Positions 43,182-53,105 are shown, counted from the first letter of the stretch. The stretch: DNA of 64,000 nucleotides from Vibrio hangzhouensis (GCF_900107935.1 NZ_FNVG01000018.1:1-64000), one strand, 5' to 3'. Program-made: numbers and translations. The notes: generated from the letters alone by a model not told the origin.

Positions 43182-44024
43182 TTACTGCTGACTCATTTTG
43201 GCCTCAAGCAATCGACGCTTTTCCGCTTTCGCCATCATCCACCAGGCAATAAACGTAGCACAAGATACAGCCAGTATGGTCAACGTCGCCAAGGCATTAA
43301 TCTTCGGACTGACACCAAGGCGCACACTTGAGAATACCACCATAGGTAACGTAGTAGCACTCGGACCAGATACAAAACTGGCAATGACCAGATCGTCCAG
43401 TGACAGAGTGAATGCTAACAACCACCCAGCCAGAATTGCAGGTGCAATCGAAGGTAACGTAATCTGGAAAAATACTTTCCACGGGGGCGCACCCAAGTCC
43501 ATTGCTGCTTCCTCAATCGAGCGATCCACCTCTTGCAGTCGTGAACTCACCACAACCGTTACATAGGCGGTGCAGAAGGTAACATGAGCAATCCAAATGG
43601 TCATCATGCCACGCTGACTAAACAAGTCGAACACCTGCCCCATTGCAATGAACAGCAGCAATAAAGACAAACCAGTGATGACTTCAGGCATCACCAATGG
43701 CGCCGTAATCATGAAAGCAAACCCGGTTTCACCCTTAAACTTACCAAAACGATTAAGTACAAAAGCGGCAATGGTACCTAAAACTACGGCTGCACTTGCC
43801 GACAAAAAACCAATCAATAAGCTCAGCTTAACACCGCCCATTAGCAGGTCGTCATCCAGTAACTCAAAATACCACTTCAATGAAAATCCAGACCAAACCG
43901 TCACCAAACGGTTTTCGTTAAAGGAGTAGATAATCAGAATTAAGATTGGCAGATAAAGAAAGGTCAGCCCGGCTGCCAAAATCACCCACTTCAGCTTGTT
44001 GTTGTAGACTGGGATATCGTTCAT
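43182..44024 (-). CDS. potI: Putrescine ABC transporter permease, PotI-like
   Basis: A 280-residue inner-membrane protein with six hydrophobic segments, of the binding-protein-dependent permease family. The EAA loop reads EEAAMDLGAPPWKVFFQITLP near residue 180, the contact point for the ATPase. Length matches PotI (281). Its ATG overlaps the potH stop by four bases. With PotF, PotG and PotH it forms a putrescine (or polyamine) importer feeding the catabolic genes around it. A spermidine-type PotC identity is possible, but the PotF-like receptor and gene order favour PotI. Confidence 0.9.
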   Translation of the reverse strand: MNDIPVYNNKLKWVILAAGLTFLYLPILILIIYSFNENRLVTVWSGFSLKWYFELLDDDLLMGGVKLSLLIGFLSASAAVVLGTIAAFVLNRFGKFKGETGFAFMITAPLVMPEVITGLSLLLLFIAMGQVFDLFSQRGMMTIWIAHVTFCTAYVTVVVSSRLQEVDRSIEEAAMDLGAPPWKVFFQITLPSIAPAILAGWLLAFTLSLDDLVIASFVSGPSATTLPMVVFSSVRLGVSPKINALATLTILAVSCATFIAWWMMAKAEKRRLLEAKMSQQ

Positions 44025-44938
44025 CCTTGAACCTCCAGTTCACGTTTTTGGTAACGATGGAACCACAGAATTGGCAACATCAATATTAGCAACATAACGA
44101 TGGCGACGGCTGACGCCACTGGCCAGTCTCGATTGTTGAAGAACTCTTGCCATAAAACTTTGCCGATTAGAACAGTATCCGGGCCTCCTAGCAGTTCGGG
44201 AATAACAAACTCTCCCACTGCTGGGATAAACACCAACATCGAACCTGCAATGATTCCTGCTCGAGTCAGTGGCACCAATACGCTGAACAGCGTTGTGACA
44301 GGTTTTGCGCCCAAGTCACTTGCCGCTTCCAATAGCGAATAATCCACCCGCATCAATGCGGTATAAAGAGGCAATACCATAAATGGTAGGTAGGTATAGA
44401 TAATACCTATGTATACTGCGGTATCGGTGTGCAATATTTGTAAGGGCTCATCAATCACACCCGCCATTAACAGTACGTTATTGAGCAAACCGTTGTTTTT
44501 CAGAATACCAATCCACGCATAAACGCGAATCAGGAAACTGGTCCAAGACGGCAAAATGATCAGCATGAGTAGCACGTTGCGTGTAGAAGGCTTAGAGTGA
44601 ACAATTGCCCACGCAATAGGAAAGCCAATCACCAGACACAGCACTGTCGAAATAAACGCAATGCGGATCGACTGTAAGTATGAAGAAGCGTACAGATCAT
44701 CTTCAATAAGGTATTGATAGTTCCCGACATTGAGTAACAGCTGCAACTGTTGCTCCGCATAGCTCAGAAGCTCTGAGTACGGCGGTATCGATATCTGAGC
44801 TTCCGCAAAACTTATTTTGAATACAATCAGAAACGGCAGTAAAAAGAACAGCAGCAGCCATCCATAAGGCACTGCAAGCAATAAACACTTTGGCGTCGGT
44901 ACAATGCGCCAAATATCCAGTTTGGCTTTTTTTATCAT
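44021..44938 (-). CDS. potH: Putrescine ABC transporter permease, PotH-like
   Basis: A 305-residue inner-membrane permease with six hydrophobic segments and an EAA loop LLEAASDLGAKPVTTLFSVLVPLTR-type near residue 200, matching PotH (about 317). The start at 44938 is chosen because its ATG overlaps the PotG stop (ATGA) and begins MIKKAKLDIWRIVP; a 72-codon in-frame extension would run through potG and is rejected. Partner of PotI in the transmembrane channel. Confidence 0.9.
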   Translation of the reverse strand: MIKKAKLDIWRIVPTPKCLLLAVPYGWLLLFFLLPFLIVFKISFAEAQISIPPYSELLSYAEQQLQLLLNVGNYQYLIEDDLYASSYLQSIRIAFISTVLCLVIGFPIAWAIVHSKPSTRNVLLMLIILPSWTSFLIRVYAWIGILKNNGLLNNVLLMAGVIDEPLQILHTDTAVYIGIIYTYLPFMVLPLYTALMRVDYSLLEAASDLGAKPVTTLFSVLVPLTRAGIIAGSMLVFIPAVGEFVIPELLGGPDTVLIGKVLWQEFFNNRDWPVASAVAIVMLLILMLPILWFHRYQKRELEVQG

Positions 44939-46077
44939 AGTTTCAGTACCACGCAACTTTCCATGTCCCAACACAGGTTCACACGCTGCTCCCACGTTGG
45001 CATCCCTTTTCTTACACGACTGGTATTTTGCATCGTAGCCGTCACCAGTTTGCCTGAATCCAGCCTGACGTGATAAATAGACTGATTCCCCATGTATGCG
45101 ATGTCTTCTACCACCCCTGAACAATGGTTTGATGAGTGATGAGGATGTTCGCACAGAGTCATTTTCTCAGGTCTTACCGCGATCATGAGCGGAATCCCCG
45201 GAGCGCCCGATACCCCGTGACTGATGGAGATAACGTTACTCAGATCCGGTGTGCGTACCGTCGATTTATCGCTCAAATTGGTTTCTAATACGCCTTCAAA
45301 GATGTTCACCGAGCCAATAAATTTGGCCGCAAACTTGGAGTTAGGGTGTTCATAGATGGCTTCTGGAGACCCAATTTGTACAAATTGTCCTTTATTCATA
45401 ATGGCAATGCGACTTGCCATTGTCATCGCTTCTTCCTGATCGTGCGTCACCATGACACAAGTCACGCCAACACTTTCCAGAATATCCACAACTTCGAGCT
45501 GCATTTTCTCGCGCAGGTTCTTGTCCAGGGCTCCCATTGGCTCATCAAGCAGCAGTAATTTCGGTTTTTTTGCCAGACTTCTTGCCAAGGCCACACGCTG
45601 TTTCTGCCCACCAGACAATTGATGAGGTTTTCGCTTGGCAAAGTCTGTCATACGAACCAGTTCCAGCATGTGTTTGACCGTACTGGCGATTTCCTGACTG
45701 GGCATGCCATCCTGCTTCAAACCGAAAGCAATGTTTTTCTCGACCGTCATGTGTGGGAAAAGTGCATAGGACTGAAACATCATATTCACCGGGCGTTTGT
45801 ACGGCGGGATATCCGCCAAATCTTCGCCATCGAGAATAATCTGTCCCACGGTAGGTTGCTCAAATCCCGCCAGCATTCTAAGTAAGGTTGATTTTCCGCA
45901 GCCCGACGCACCAAGCAGAGCAAAGAGTTCGCCTTGATTAATTGTCAGGTCAATATTGTCTACCGCCATATGCCCGTCAAAGTCCTTGGTCAGGCCTCGA
46001 ATTTCTAATAGTGGTTTCGGTGGCACCGGTGAAACGTGTTGATGGTTGAGCTCTGTATCGAGTGACATCACTGTCAT
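44935..46077 (-). CDS. potG: Putrescine ABC transporter ATP-binding protein, PotG-like
   Basis: A 380-residue cytoplasmic ATPase. Walker A is LLGASGCGKSTLLRML near residue 60, the ABC signature LSGGQKQRVALARSL near 155, and Walker B LLLLDEPMGALD near 175. A C-terminal TOBE-like regulatory domain (about 290-380, IAVRPEKMTL) is present. Length matches PotG (377). The start at 46077 (MTVMSLDTEL) has TTGGAGATTACC upstream; an ATG ten codons earlier is less likely. It powers the PotH-PotI channel and overlaps potH by four bases. Confidence 0.92.
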   Translation of the reverse strand: MTVMSLDTELNHQHVSPVPPKPLLEIRGLTKDFDGHMAVDNIDLTINQGELFALLGASGCGKSTLLRMLAGFEQPTVGQIILDGEDLADIPPYKRPVNMMFQSYALFPHMTVEKNIAFGLKQDGMPSQEIASTVKHMLELVRMTDFAKRKPHQLSGGQKQRVALARSLAKKPKLLLLDEPMGALDKNLREKMQLEVVDILESVGVTCVMVTHDQEEAMTMASRIAIMNKGQFVQIGSPEAIYEHPNSKFAAKFIGSVNIFEGVLETNLSDKSTVRTPDLSNVISISHGVSGAPGIPLMIAVRPEKMTLCEHPHHSSNHCSGVVEDIAYMGNQSIYHVRLDSGKLVTATMQNTSRVRKGMPTWEQRVNLCWDMESCVVLKL

Positions 46078-46130
46078 GGTAATCTCCAAACAAGAATGGC
46101 GACCCAAAGCGAGTCGCCAAAAAGTGGTTA

Positions 46131-47240
46131 TCAGTTCTTGATAAAGTCAGTCCAGGCACGCGTCATTGCACGTGATGTTTTATGAGGTAACATCTTGGAG
46201 CTATACAGCTTCGCCTGAGCTTCTTCACTTGGGTAAATACCTGGATCTTCTAAAATCTCAGCATCAATAAACTCGCGTGAAGGTGGGTTCGGGTTGGCAT
46301 ACCAAACGTAGTTACTGATTTCAGCAATCACTTCTGGGCGCAGCAGATAGTTGATAAATAGGTGAGCATTCTCTGGGTGCTTCGCCTCTTTTGGAATCGC
46401 CATTAGGTCGAACCAAGCCAATGCGCCCTCTTTAGGAATCGAGTACGCGACTTCTACACCATTGTCTGCCTCAGCGGCGCGATCTGCCGCTTGAAGAACG
46501 TCACCCGACCAACCGATCGCCACACAGATATCACCGTTTGCTAGGTCATTGATGTATTGCGATGAATGGAAGTAGGTCACGTATGGACGAACTTGTTTGA
46601 GCAACTCCAAAGCGTCTTTCTTGTAGTCGTTTGGATTGGTACTGTTTGGATCTTTGCCGATATAATTCAGCGCAGCCGCCATGATTTCAGTTGGCGCATT
46701 CAAGAAACCCACACCACACTTGTTGAGTTTTTCCATGTTCTCTGGCTTGAACACGAGATCCCAACTATCAACCGGTGCATCGTCACCCAGCACGGCCTGA
46801 ACCTTCGCTACGTTGTAACCGATACCGGTAGTACCCCATAAGTAAGGCACTGAATAAGCATTATCGGGATCCACGGTATCCGCCAAGATTCCCATCAACT
46901 TAGGATCCAGATTCTTGTAGTTTGTCAGCTTAGACTTATCTAACTTCTGAAATGCACCGGCTTTGGCCTGACGTCCCAGAAAGTCGTTACTCGGTACAAC
47001 CAAATCGAACCCGGTATTTCCCGATAGAATTTTCGCCTCTAAAACTTCGTTTGAATCAAATACATCGTAAACGACTTTGATTCCGGTTTCGGCTTCAAAT
47101 TTCGCAATCGTATCTTCCGCAATGTAGTCTGACCAATTGTAAATATTGAGCACTTTTTCTTCAGCAGCATTGGCCGTCATCGAGCTAAGCCCGATAGTCA
47201 TCCCTAACGCCACACCAAAGTATGCTTTTACTTTCTCCAT
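46131..47240 (-). CDS. potF: Putrescine-binding periplasmic protein, PotF-like
   Basis: A 369-residue periplasmic receptor. A signal peptide (cleavage after ANA, about residue 26) is followed by the PotD/PotF fold: VLNIYNWSDYIAEDTIAKFEAETGI, VPYLWGTTGIGYN and CVAIGWSGDVLQAA, which contain aromatic and acidic residues that line the polyamine pocket. Length matches PotF (370). GGAGATCC precedes the start. It is the receptor gene of the potFGHI series within a putrescine catabolic operon, so putrescine is the expected ligand. Spermidine (SpuE-like) is possible. Confidence 0.92.
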   Translation of the reverse strand: MEKVKAYFGVALGMTIGLSSMTANAAEEKVLNIYNWSDYIAEDTIAKFEAETGIKVVYDVFDSNEVLEAKILSGNTGFDLVVPSNDFLGRQAKAGAFQKLDKSKLTNYKNLDPKLMGILADTVDPDNAYSVPYLWGTTGIGYNVAKVQAVLGDDAPVDSWDLVFKPENMEKLNKCGVGFLNAPTEIMAAALNYIGKDPNSTNPNDYKKDALELLKQVRPYVTYFHSSQYINDLANGDICVAIGWSGDVLQAADRAAEADNGVEVAYSIPKEGALAWFDLMAIPKEAKHPENAHLFINYLLRPEVIAEISNYVWYANPNPPSREFIDAEILEDPGIYPSEEAQAKLYSSKMLPHKTSRAMTRAWTDFIKN

Positions 47241-47298
47241 TTGGATCTCCGTTCCTGTTTGCTCTTTGTTTAATACCCTCTGGTATAGTTCTCGTCGG

Positions 47299-48648
47299 CT
47301 ACTGCGAAACGTCGGCGAGTGTGTTATCTAATGCTATTTTGGCTTTTTCGACCAACTGATCTATCTCAGCACGAGTGATGATCAGCGGTGGAGAACAAAT
47401 CATAGTGTCACCCACTGCTCTCAGCACAACGCCTGCAGCAAAGCAGTGTTCGCGACATTGAGTGCCGACATCCAGTTCTTTGTCAAAACGTTCATTGGTC
47501 GATTTATCTTTTACAAGCTCGATGGCTCCCACCAACCCCTTGCTTCTCGCTTCGGCAACCATTGGATGTTGAAGAAGCTCTTGCCAGCGAGCGGCAAAAT
47601 AAGGGGCGATGTCTTCTCTTATGCGGTTCACAATGTTGTGTTTTTGCATTTCTTTGATATTGGCGATGGCAACCGCACACGCAGCTGGATGGCCTGAATA
47701 GGTAAAGCCATGAGCAAATTCAGTGTCAGCATCTGTCAACACTTTCGCTACGTGATCTCTGACCATAACCCCACCCAACGGCAGGTATCCTGAGGTGATC
47801 CCTTTTGCCATACACATCAAATCAGGTTTGATATTGAACGTCTGACTTGCAAACCATTCACCGGTACGGCCAAAGCCACAAATCACTTCATCAACAATAA
47901 GCAGGATCTCGTATTTATCACAAATACGTTGAATCTCAGGCCAGTAGCTGTCAGGTGGAATGATCACACCACCAGCGCCCTGAATCGGTTCTGCAATAAA
48001 GGCCGCAACGTTTTCCACACCCAATTCAAGGATTTTTGCCTCTAGCTGCTGAGCTCGCTCTAACCCGAACTCATTAGGGTCCATTCCCTGTCCTTCACCA
48101 AAGTGGTAGGGCTGATCGATGTGGGTAATATTCGGTAACGGAAGTCCACCTTGAGCATGCATAAATGCCATGCCGCCAAGGCTTGCCCCAGCCATCGTAC
48201 TGCCGTGATACGCGTTTTTACGGCTGATAATCGTTTGTTTATTGGGCTTACCCAGACTAGACCAATAATGGCGAACCATTCTCACTACCGTGTCGTTACA
48301 CTCAGAGCCAGAACCCGTGAAGAACACATGATTCATGCCTTCGGGAGCCACTTCAGCCAATAAGGTAGAGAGCTCAACTGCCGGTGGATGTGTCGTCTGG
48401 AAAAACAAATTGTAATACGGCAACTCCTTTAGTTGGTTGGTTGCAGCATCGATCAGTGGCTGACAGTTGTAGCCCATATTCACACACCACAGACCGGCCA
48501 TACCATCGAGGATCTTATTGCCATCCTCATCGTAAATGTACACGCCTTCAGCCCGGGTGATCACACGCGAACCCTTGTCATTAAGTGCTTTGAAGTTAGT
48601 GAATGGGTGCAAGCAGTGTGCACTATCTTGTTCTATCCATTTAGACAT
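47299..48648 (-). CDS. Putrescine/polyamine-pyruvate aminotransferase (SpuC-like)
   Basis: A 449-residue PLP-dependent class III aminotransferase. The PLP Lys282 is in CMAKGITSG, with the Asp motif LLIVDEVICGFGRTGEW and N-terminal LDGMAGLWCVNMGY. It closely resembles Pseudomonas SpuC, putrescine-pyruvate transaminase, rather than E. coli PatA. It would convert putrescine to 4-aminobutanal directly, parallel to the glutamylation route. The start at 48648 (MSKWIEQDS) has GGAA seven bases upstream; earlier in-frame starts are less likely. It lies between puuA and potF on the same strand. Confidence 0.87.
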   Translation of the reverse strand: MSKWIEQDSAHCLHPFTNFKALNDKGSRVITRAEGVYIYDEDGNKILDGMAGLWCVNMGYNCQPLIDAATNQLKELPYYNLFFQTTHPPAVELSTLLAEVAPEGMNHVFFTGSGSECNDTVVRMVRHYWSSLGKPNKQTIISRKNAYHGSTMAGASLGGMAFMHAQGGLPLPNITHIDQPYHFGEGQGMDPNEFGLERAQQLEAKILELGVENVAAFIAEPIQGAGGVIIPPDSYWPEIQRICDKYEILLIVDEVICGFGRTGEWFASQTFNIKPDLMCMAKGITSGYLPLGGVMVRDHVAKVLTDADTEFAHGFTYSGHPAACAVAIANIKEMQKHNIVNRIREDIAPYFAARWQELLQHPMVAEARSKGLVGAIELVKDKSTNERFDKELDVGTQCREHCFAAGVVLRAVGDTMICSPPLIITRAEIDQLVEKAKIALDNTLADVSQ

Positions 48649-48781
48649 ATTAAATTCCATTATTCTGTTTGTAGGTTTTGAGGTCATTATCTGTGTAAAT
48701 AACGACCTATTAAGTCCACTACGAATGTAAGGCTATGCCAATCCTCAATTCGAGTGACTTGACGCCATTGAATGTTGTGTT

Positions 48782-50113
48782 CTAGACATTCAGCAACAGG
48801 AACTCTCTTTCCCAGGAGCTAATCACCTGGAAGAAGGTTTTGTATTCCTTACGCTTAATTGCCACGTAAGCGGACACAAATCGGTCGCCTAAGATCTCGC
48901 GCAGTTCGTCGCTGTTTTCCAGTTGAACCAAAGCATCTTCTAGCGTATGAGGTAAGGTAAACGGCTCCGTCGTCATGTCACCTGTGCTTTGCGCGGTCGG
49001 TGTAAGCTTTTTCTTCATCCCCAAATAACCACAAGCCAAAGTCAGTGCCATCGCTAGATAAGGGTTAGCATCGGCTCCCGCGTAACGGTTTTCTAAACGA
49101 CGAGAGTTCTTGTCGGAGACCGGAATACGTAGCCCAACCGTACGGTTGTCCTCTCCCCACGCCACATTCGTTGGCGCAGAGTCACCAAACACCAAGCGGC
49201 GATAGGAATTCACATTTGGAGCAAAAAAGGCGATGGCCGCAGGGGTATACTTCTGCATCCCACCGATATAGTTCATAAACAGTTCGCTGTTAGAGCCGTC
49301 TTCGTTTGAAAACAGGTTTTTGCCTTTTGCGTCAACCAGACTCTGGTGAATGTGCATCGCACTGCCTGGTTCATCCTCCATCGGCTTGGCCATAAATGTG
49401 GCGTACACATCATGTCGTAGTGCCGCTTCTCGAACGGTGCGCTTGAACAAAAACACCTGGTCGGCACGATCTAAGGGTTCACCATGGTCGAAGTTCAGCT
49501 CCATTTGAGCCGCACCAGATTCATGAACTAACGTATCAACATCAAGATTCTGCGCCTCGCAATAGTCGTACATGTCTTCAAAGATCGGATCGAACTCATT
49601 CACAGCGTCAATGCTAAATGACTGACGAGCCGTTTCCGGCCTGCCGTTCCGACCAATTGGCGGCTCTAATGGGTAATCCCAGTCGAGGTTTTTTTGAACA
49701 AGAAAGAATTCAAGCTCCGGTGCCACAACAGGTTGCCAGCCTTCCTTTTTATAGAGATCCAGAACCCGACGTAACACAGCTCTGGGAGAGATATCTACGG
49801 GGTCACCATTCACGGTGTAACAATCATGAATCACCTGTGCTGTTGGTTCTTTAGTCCAGGGAACGAAACGAATAGTATTCGGGTCTGGCTCTAACGCCAT
49901 GTCCTTTTCCGTCAGGTCGATCATACTCTCATCATCGGGCCAGTCGCCTGTAACCGTCTGAAAAAAAACCACTTCGGGAAGACGCATTCCTCCTTCTCGA
50001 AGAAATTTTTTGGCGGGCATAATTTTGCCCCTGGCGTTACCTGTGATGTCTGGTATCAGGCACTCTACTTCTGTGATCCTATTCTCTTCTATCCATTTCC
50101 TAATCGTTTCCAT
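48782..50113 (-). CDS. puuA: Gamma-glutamylputrescine synthetase (glutamine synthetase family), PuuA-like copy 1
   Basis: A 443-residue glutamine-synthetase-fold enzyme that joins glutamate to putrescine using ATP. It carries the GS beta-grasp (EENRITEVECLIPDITGNARGKIMPAKKFL), the metal-ligand HESGAAQMELNFDHG, MHIHQSL and the catalytic-domain NRTVGLRIP, with DANPYLAMAL. It lacks the adenylylation-loop context of true GlnA. It is the first gene of the minus-strand operon with the SpuC-like transaminase and potFGHI. AAGGATTT precedes the ATG. A related synthetase diverges from it. Confidence 0.9.
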   Translation of the reverse strand: METIRKWIEENRITEVECLIPDITGNARGKIMPAKKFLREGGMRLPEVVFFQTVTGDWPDDESMIDLTEKDMALEPDPNTIRFVPWTKEPTAQVIHDCYTVNGDPVDISPRAVLRRVLDLYKKEGWQPVVAPELEFFLVQKNLDWDYPLEPPIGRNGRPETARQSFSIDAVNEFDPIFEDMYDYCEAQNLDVDTLVHESGAAQMELNFDHGEPLDRADQVFLFKRTVREAALRHDVYATFMAKPMEDEPGSAMHIHQSLVDAKGKNLFSNEDGSNSELFMNYIGGMQKYTPAAIAFFAPNVNSYRRLVFGDSAPTNVAWGEDNRTVGLRIPVSDKNSRRLENRYAGADANPYLAMALTLACGYLGMKKKLTPTAQSTGDMTTEPFTLPHTLEDALVQLENSDELREILGDRFVSAYVAIKRKEYKTFFQVISSWEREFLLLNV

Positions 50114-50267
50114 AAATCCTTCTTTTTCGTCAGTTGAACAACGAATGTATCAATAAGCTCCCATTTAGCTTTGGCATCAAGCTGTACAATTGTCAAACAA
50201 ATATGTTAATTATTTTGCAACTTTTGAGACAGTGATTAACATTTTATATACATTAGTGTTGTGTTTT

Positions 50268-50275
50268 ACTGAACA
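50268..50275. promoter_or_regulatory. ACTGAACA motif between the two puuA-type genes
   Basis: ACTGAACA, within TTTTACTGAACATTATG, resembles the ACTAAACA/AATGAACA motifs before puuR-puuC and the PuuR box. It lies in the divergent 253-base region that drives both puuA-type operons. The match is short, so this is tentative. Confidence 0.3.
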
Positions 50276-50366
50276 TTATGTCTATGGTTAAAAAGCAAAC
50301 AACGCACAGGCTAAATAGAAAATGCCTGAAACATATGGAAATGTTGAGGTAAGTGGAGGAGCCACA

Positions 50367-51761
50367 GTGGAAACAAGTCAACTTTCAAACAGTGCTGACA
50401 ACATCGAGCCGCTGCAGACCAGTCACGAAAAACTAACAATTGAACGATTTATCGAACAGCATCCCAGTGTCACCACGCTCGATCTGATTCTGTTTGATAT
50501 GAACGGCGTTGTGAGAGGAAAACGTGTCCCGGTCTCTCAACTTAACAAAGTTCTCGATCAAGGTATCTGTCTTCCTGCTTCTGTTTTCGCCCTCGATATA
50601 TGCGGTGAAACGGTAGAAGAAACTGGCTTGGGGTTTGAAAAAGGTGACGGTGACCGAATTTGTCGCATGGTCGCCAGCTCTTTGACCACAACGCCTTGGC
50701 AAGAGAACAGTGCCCAAGCCATTGTGACCATGTACGAGCCTATTACTCACCAACCGTTTTTTGCTGATCCTCGCCATGTGTTGGAAGATCAATTAGCCAA
50801 ATTCAGTGCCAAAGGTCTCAATCCTTGCGTTGCAGTGGAGTTGGAGTTCTATCTGCAAGATTTAGAACCTGACGAAGCGGGCAATCCTCAGCCTCCGCTT
50901 ATGCCTATCAGTGGTGAGAGGATGACACAAACTCAGGTCTATTCATTGGAAGAACTGGACGAGTTTAAAGCGTTTCTTGATGAAGTGATCTCGACATGCG
51001 AACAACAGAACATTCCAGCAGACAACATCACTGCGGAATACGCACCCGGTCAATTTGAGGTGAACTTAAAACACACCAACGATGTTCTTCTGGCCTGCGA
51101 TCAGGCCATGCTACTCAAACGTGTGGTGAGAGCGGTCGCCAAGAAACACGGTTTTTATGCCAACTTTATGGCCAAGCCCTATACCGAATATGCTGGAAAC
51201 GGCTGCCACATCCACATCAGCTTGCAGGACAGTCATGGAAATAATGTTTTCGGTGAAAATGAACAGCTGCTGCTGAACGCGATTGCCGGTGTACTGGCTC
51301 ATCTCGAAGACAGCATGGCGATATTCGCCCCTAATGCCAACTCCTACCGCAGGCTGCAACCCAATATGTTTGTTCCGCTTCACGCGACCTGGGGTTGGGA
51401 TAACCGCACTGTTGCCGTTCGTGTACCGGCCAGTGGCATCGCTGACAAACGTATCGAGCATCGTCTTTCCGGTGCAGACGTGAATCCCTATCTGACTGTC
51501 GCGGTTCTGTTAGCCTCAATACTAGATGGGCTTGAAAACGAACTTACGCCGCCAGCTCCTATCGAAGGAGACGCGTCACTTTTAGAGCTTCCCATGCTTC
51601 CCATTTCCTGGGACATGTCTTTGCATGAATTTGAGAACAGTCAGTTTATGAAAAACAGCTTTGGGGAGGAGTTTTGTAAAGTCTATCTGGCCAATAAAAA
51701 GCATGAACAAGCACGCTTTTCTGCACAAGTCTCTCCTCTGGAATATAAATGGTATAAATAA
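50367..51761 (+). CDS. puuA: Gamma-glutamylpolyamine synthetase (glutamine synthetase family), PuuA-like copy 2
   Basis: A 464-residue paralogue of the synthetase at 48782-50113. It has TLDLILFDMNGVVRGKRVPVSQL, AEYAPGQFEVNLKHTNDVL (metal ligand), GCHIHISLQDSHGNNVF, RVPASGIADKRIEHRLSGAD and DVNPYLTVAVLLAS. The start at GTG 50367 has GGAGGAGCCACA just upstream; an ATG 15 codons earlier (50322) lacks a ribosome-binding site but cannot be excluded. It is followed 14 bases later by puuB, so this pair forms the puuA-puuB unit. Sequence divergence from copy 1 suggests a different amine, such as spermidine or diaminopropane. Confidence 0.88.
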   Translation: METSQLSNSADNIEPLQTSHEKLTIERFIEQHPSVTTLDLILFDMNGVVRGKRVPVSQLNKVLDQGICLPASVFALDICGETVEETGLGFEKGDGDRICRMVASSLTTTPWQENSAQAIVTMYEPITHQPFFADPRHVLEDQLAKFSAKGLNPCVAVELEFYLQDLEPDEAGNPQPPLMPISGERMTQTQVYSLEELDEFKAFLDEVISTCEQQNIPADNITAEYAPGQFEVNLKHTNDVLLACDQAMLLKRVVRAVAKKHGFYANFMAKPYTEYAGNGCHIHISLQDSHGNNVFGENEQLLLNAIAGVLAHLEDSMAIFAPNANSYRRLQPNMFVPLHATWGWDNRTVAVRVPASGIADKRIEHRLSGADVNPYLTVAVLLASILDGLENELTPPAPIEGDASLLELPMLPISWDMSLHEFENSQFMKNSFGEEFCKVYLANKKHEQARFSAQVSPLEYKWYK

Positions 51762-51775
51762 ATTAAGGACACACG

Positions 51776-53053
51776 ATGAAAGTTAACCACACAGACTCTT
51801 ACTACGCAGCATCGAAAAATCAGGATTTCGATTTTCCCAGACTTGAGGGAGACCATGTTGCCGATGTCTGTGTGATAGGCTCTGGAATCACCGGAGCCAC
51901 TGCAGCACTAGAGCTTGCTAACAAAGGGTTTAAAGTCATTGTGTTGGAAGCCAATCGAGTTGGTTGGGGCGCATCTGGCCGCAGTGGCGGTCAGGCCATT
52001 TTTGGCTGGGCGTCGGAGCAGCATACGTTGGAGAGGCTGGTCGGAAAGTCTGATGCAAGAAAACTCTGGGATATCTCAGTTGAAGCACTGGCGCTGACCA
52101 AATCGAACATCGCTAAATACAATATTGATTGTGACTGGCGAGACGGTATGGTGCACGTTGGTGTAAAACCACGCCATGATAAAGAACTTCAGGCCTGGTA
52201 TGACGACCTGACCCAGAATTACGACTACGATTCTCTGGAAATGTGGGATCGCGAACAAGTACACGATCGCATTGCCAGCTCTAAGTATACCTCCGGCATG
52301 TTTGACAGTAATAGTGGTCATCTGCACCCACTGAACTACACATTAGGCCTGGTCAATGCGGCTAAACTGGCTGGCGCAGAGTTTTACGAAGACAGCGGCG
52401 TTCACAAAATTGAACACGGAGATCCGGCGACACTTTACACCCAGCAAGGTCAAGTCAAAGCTAATCATGTCATTTTAGCCTGCAACGCCTATATGGAAGG
52501 GCTGGAATCCAAACTGGAAAACAAAGTAATGCCAGTGGGCACGTATATTTGTGCAACTGAACCTTTAGGTGAGGACGTCACAGGGGCTCTGATGAAAGAT
52601 CATATTGCCGCTTGCGATATTAACTTCGTACTTGATTATTTCCGTTGCTCCGGTGACCACCGCATGCTCTTTGGAGGCAGAGTCAGTTATTCTGGTGTCG
52701 CGCCGTTCAATCTTGAAAAAGCCATGGGCGGACGCATGGTCGATATCTTCCCTCAGTTATCTGATGCAAAAATCGATTACGCCTGGGGTGGGAATGTCGC
52801 CATTACCATGAACCGAGCCCCGCACTTTGGACGCCTGAAACCAAACGTCTACTTCGCGCAGGGATTCTCAGGGCACGGCATCGCGGCAACCGGAATGGCG
52901 GGAACCTTAATGGCAGAATGTGTGGCCACCACCGCTGAACGCTTCTCCATTTTCGACAAGATACCCCATATGCCCTTCCCTGGCGGTCGATTACTCAGAA
53001 CTCCAGCCCTCGTGCTAGCCATGTCCTACTACAGAGTCAGAGATCTTCTATAG
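51776..53053 (+). CDS. puuB: Gamma-glutamylputrescine oxidoreductase PuuB
   Basis: A 425-residue FAD-dependent amine oxidase of the DAO family, same length as E. coli PuuB (426). The N-terminal Rossmann motif is VCVIGSGITGATAALELANKG (about 30-50), followed by GRSGGQAIFGW. C-terminal YFAQGFSGHGIAATGMAG closes the FAD site. It oxidises gamma-glutamylputrescine to the aldehyde handled by PuuC, releasing ammonia and peroxide. AAGGACACACG precedes the ATG. It is directly downstream of the second synthetase, with a strong terminator after it. Confidence 0.92.
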   Translation: MKVNHTDSYYAASKNQDFDFPRLEGDHVADVCVIGSGITGATAALELANKGFKVIVLEANRVGWGASGRSGGQAIFGWASEQHTLERLVGKSDARKLWDISVEALALTKSNIAKYNIDCDWRDGMVHVGVKPRHDKELQAWYDDLTQNYDYDSLEMWDREQVHDRIASSKYTSGMFDSNSGHLHPLNYTLGLVNAAKLAGAEFYEDSGVHKIEHGDPATLYTQQGQVKANHVILACNAYMEGLESKLENKVMPVGTYICATEPLGEDVTGALMKDHIAACDINFVLDYFRCSGDHRMLFGGRVSYSGVAPFNLEKAMGGRMVDIFPQLSDAKIDYAWGGNVAITMNRAPHFGRLKPNVYFAQGFSGHGIAATGMAGTLMAECVATTAERFSIFDKIPHMPFPGGRLLRTPALVLAMSYYRVRDLL

Positions 53054-53078
53054 GCAACCATGTCACTCGCTTATTACC

Positions 53079-53105
53079 AAAGCCAGCAATCATTTTGCTG
53101 GCTTT
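53079..53105 (+). terminator. Terminator after puuB
   Basis: Perfect 11-bp stem AAAGCCAGCAA / TTGCTGGCTTT (53079-53089 with 53095-53105) followed by a T-run. Confidence 0.9.

Noticed and set aside
44939..45154. N-terminal extension of potH by 72 codons
   Set aside because: It lies inside potG in another frame; the ATGA overlap gives the proper start.
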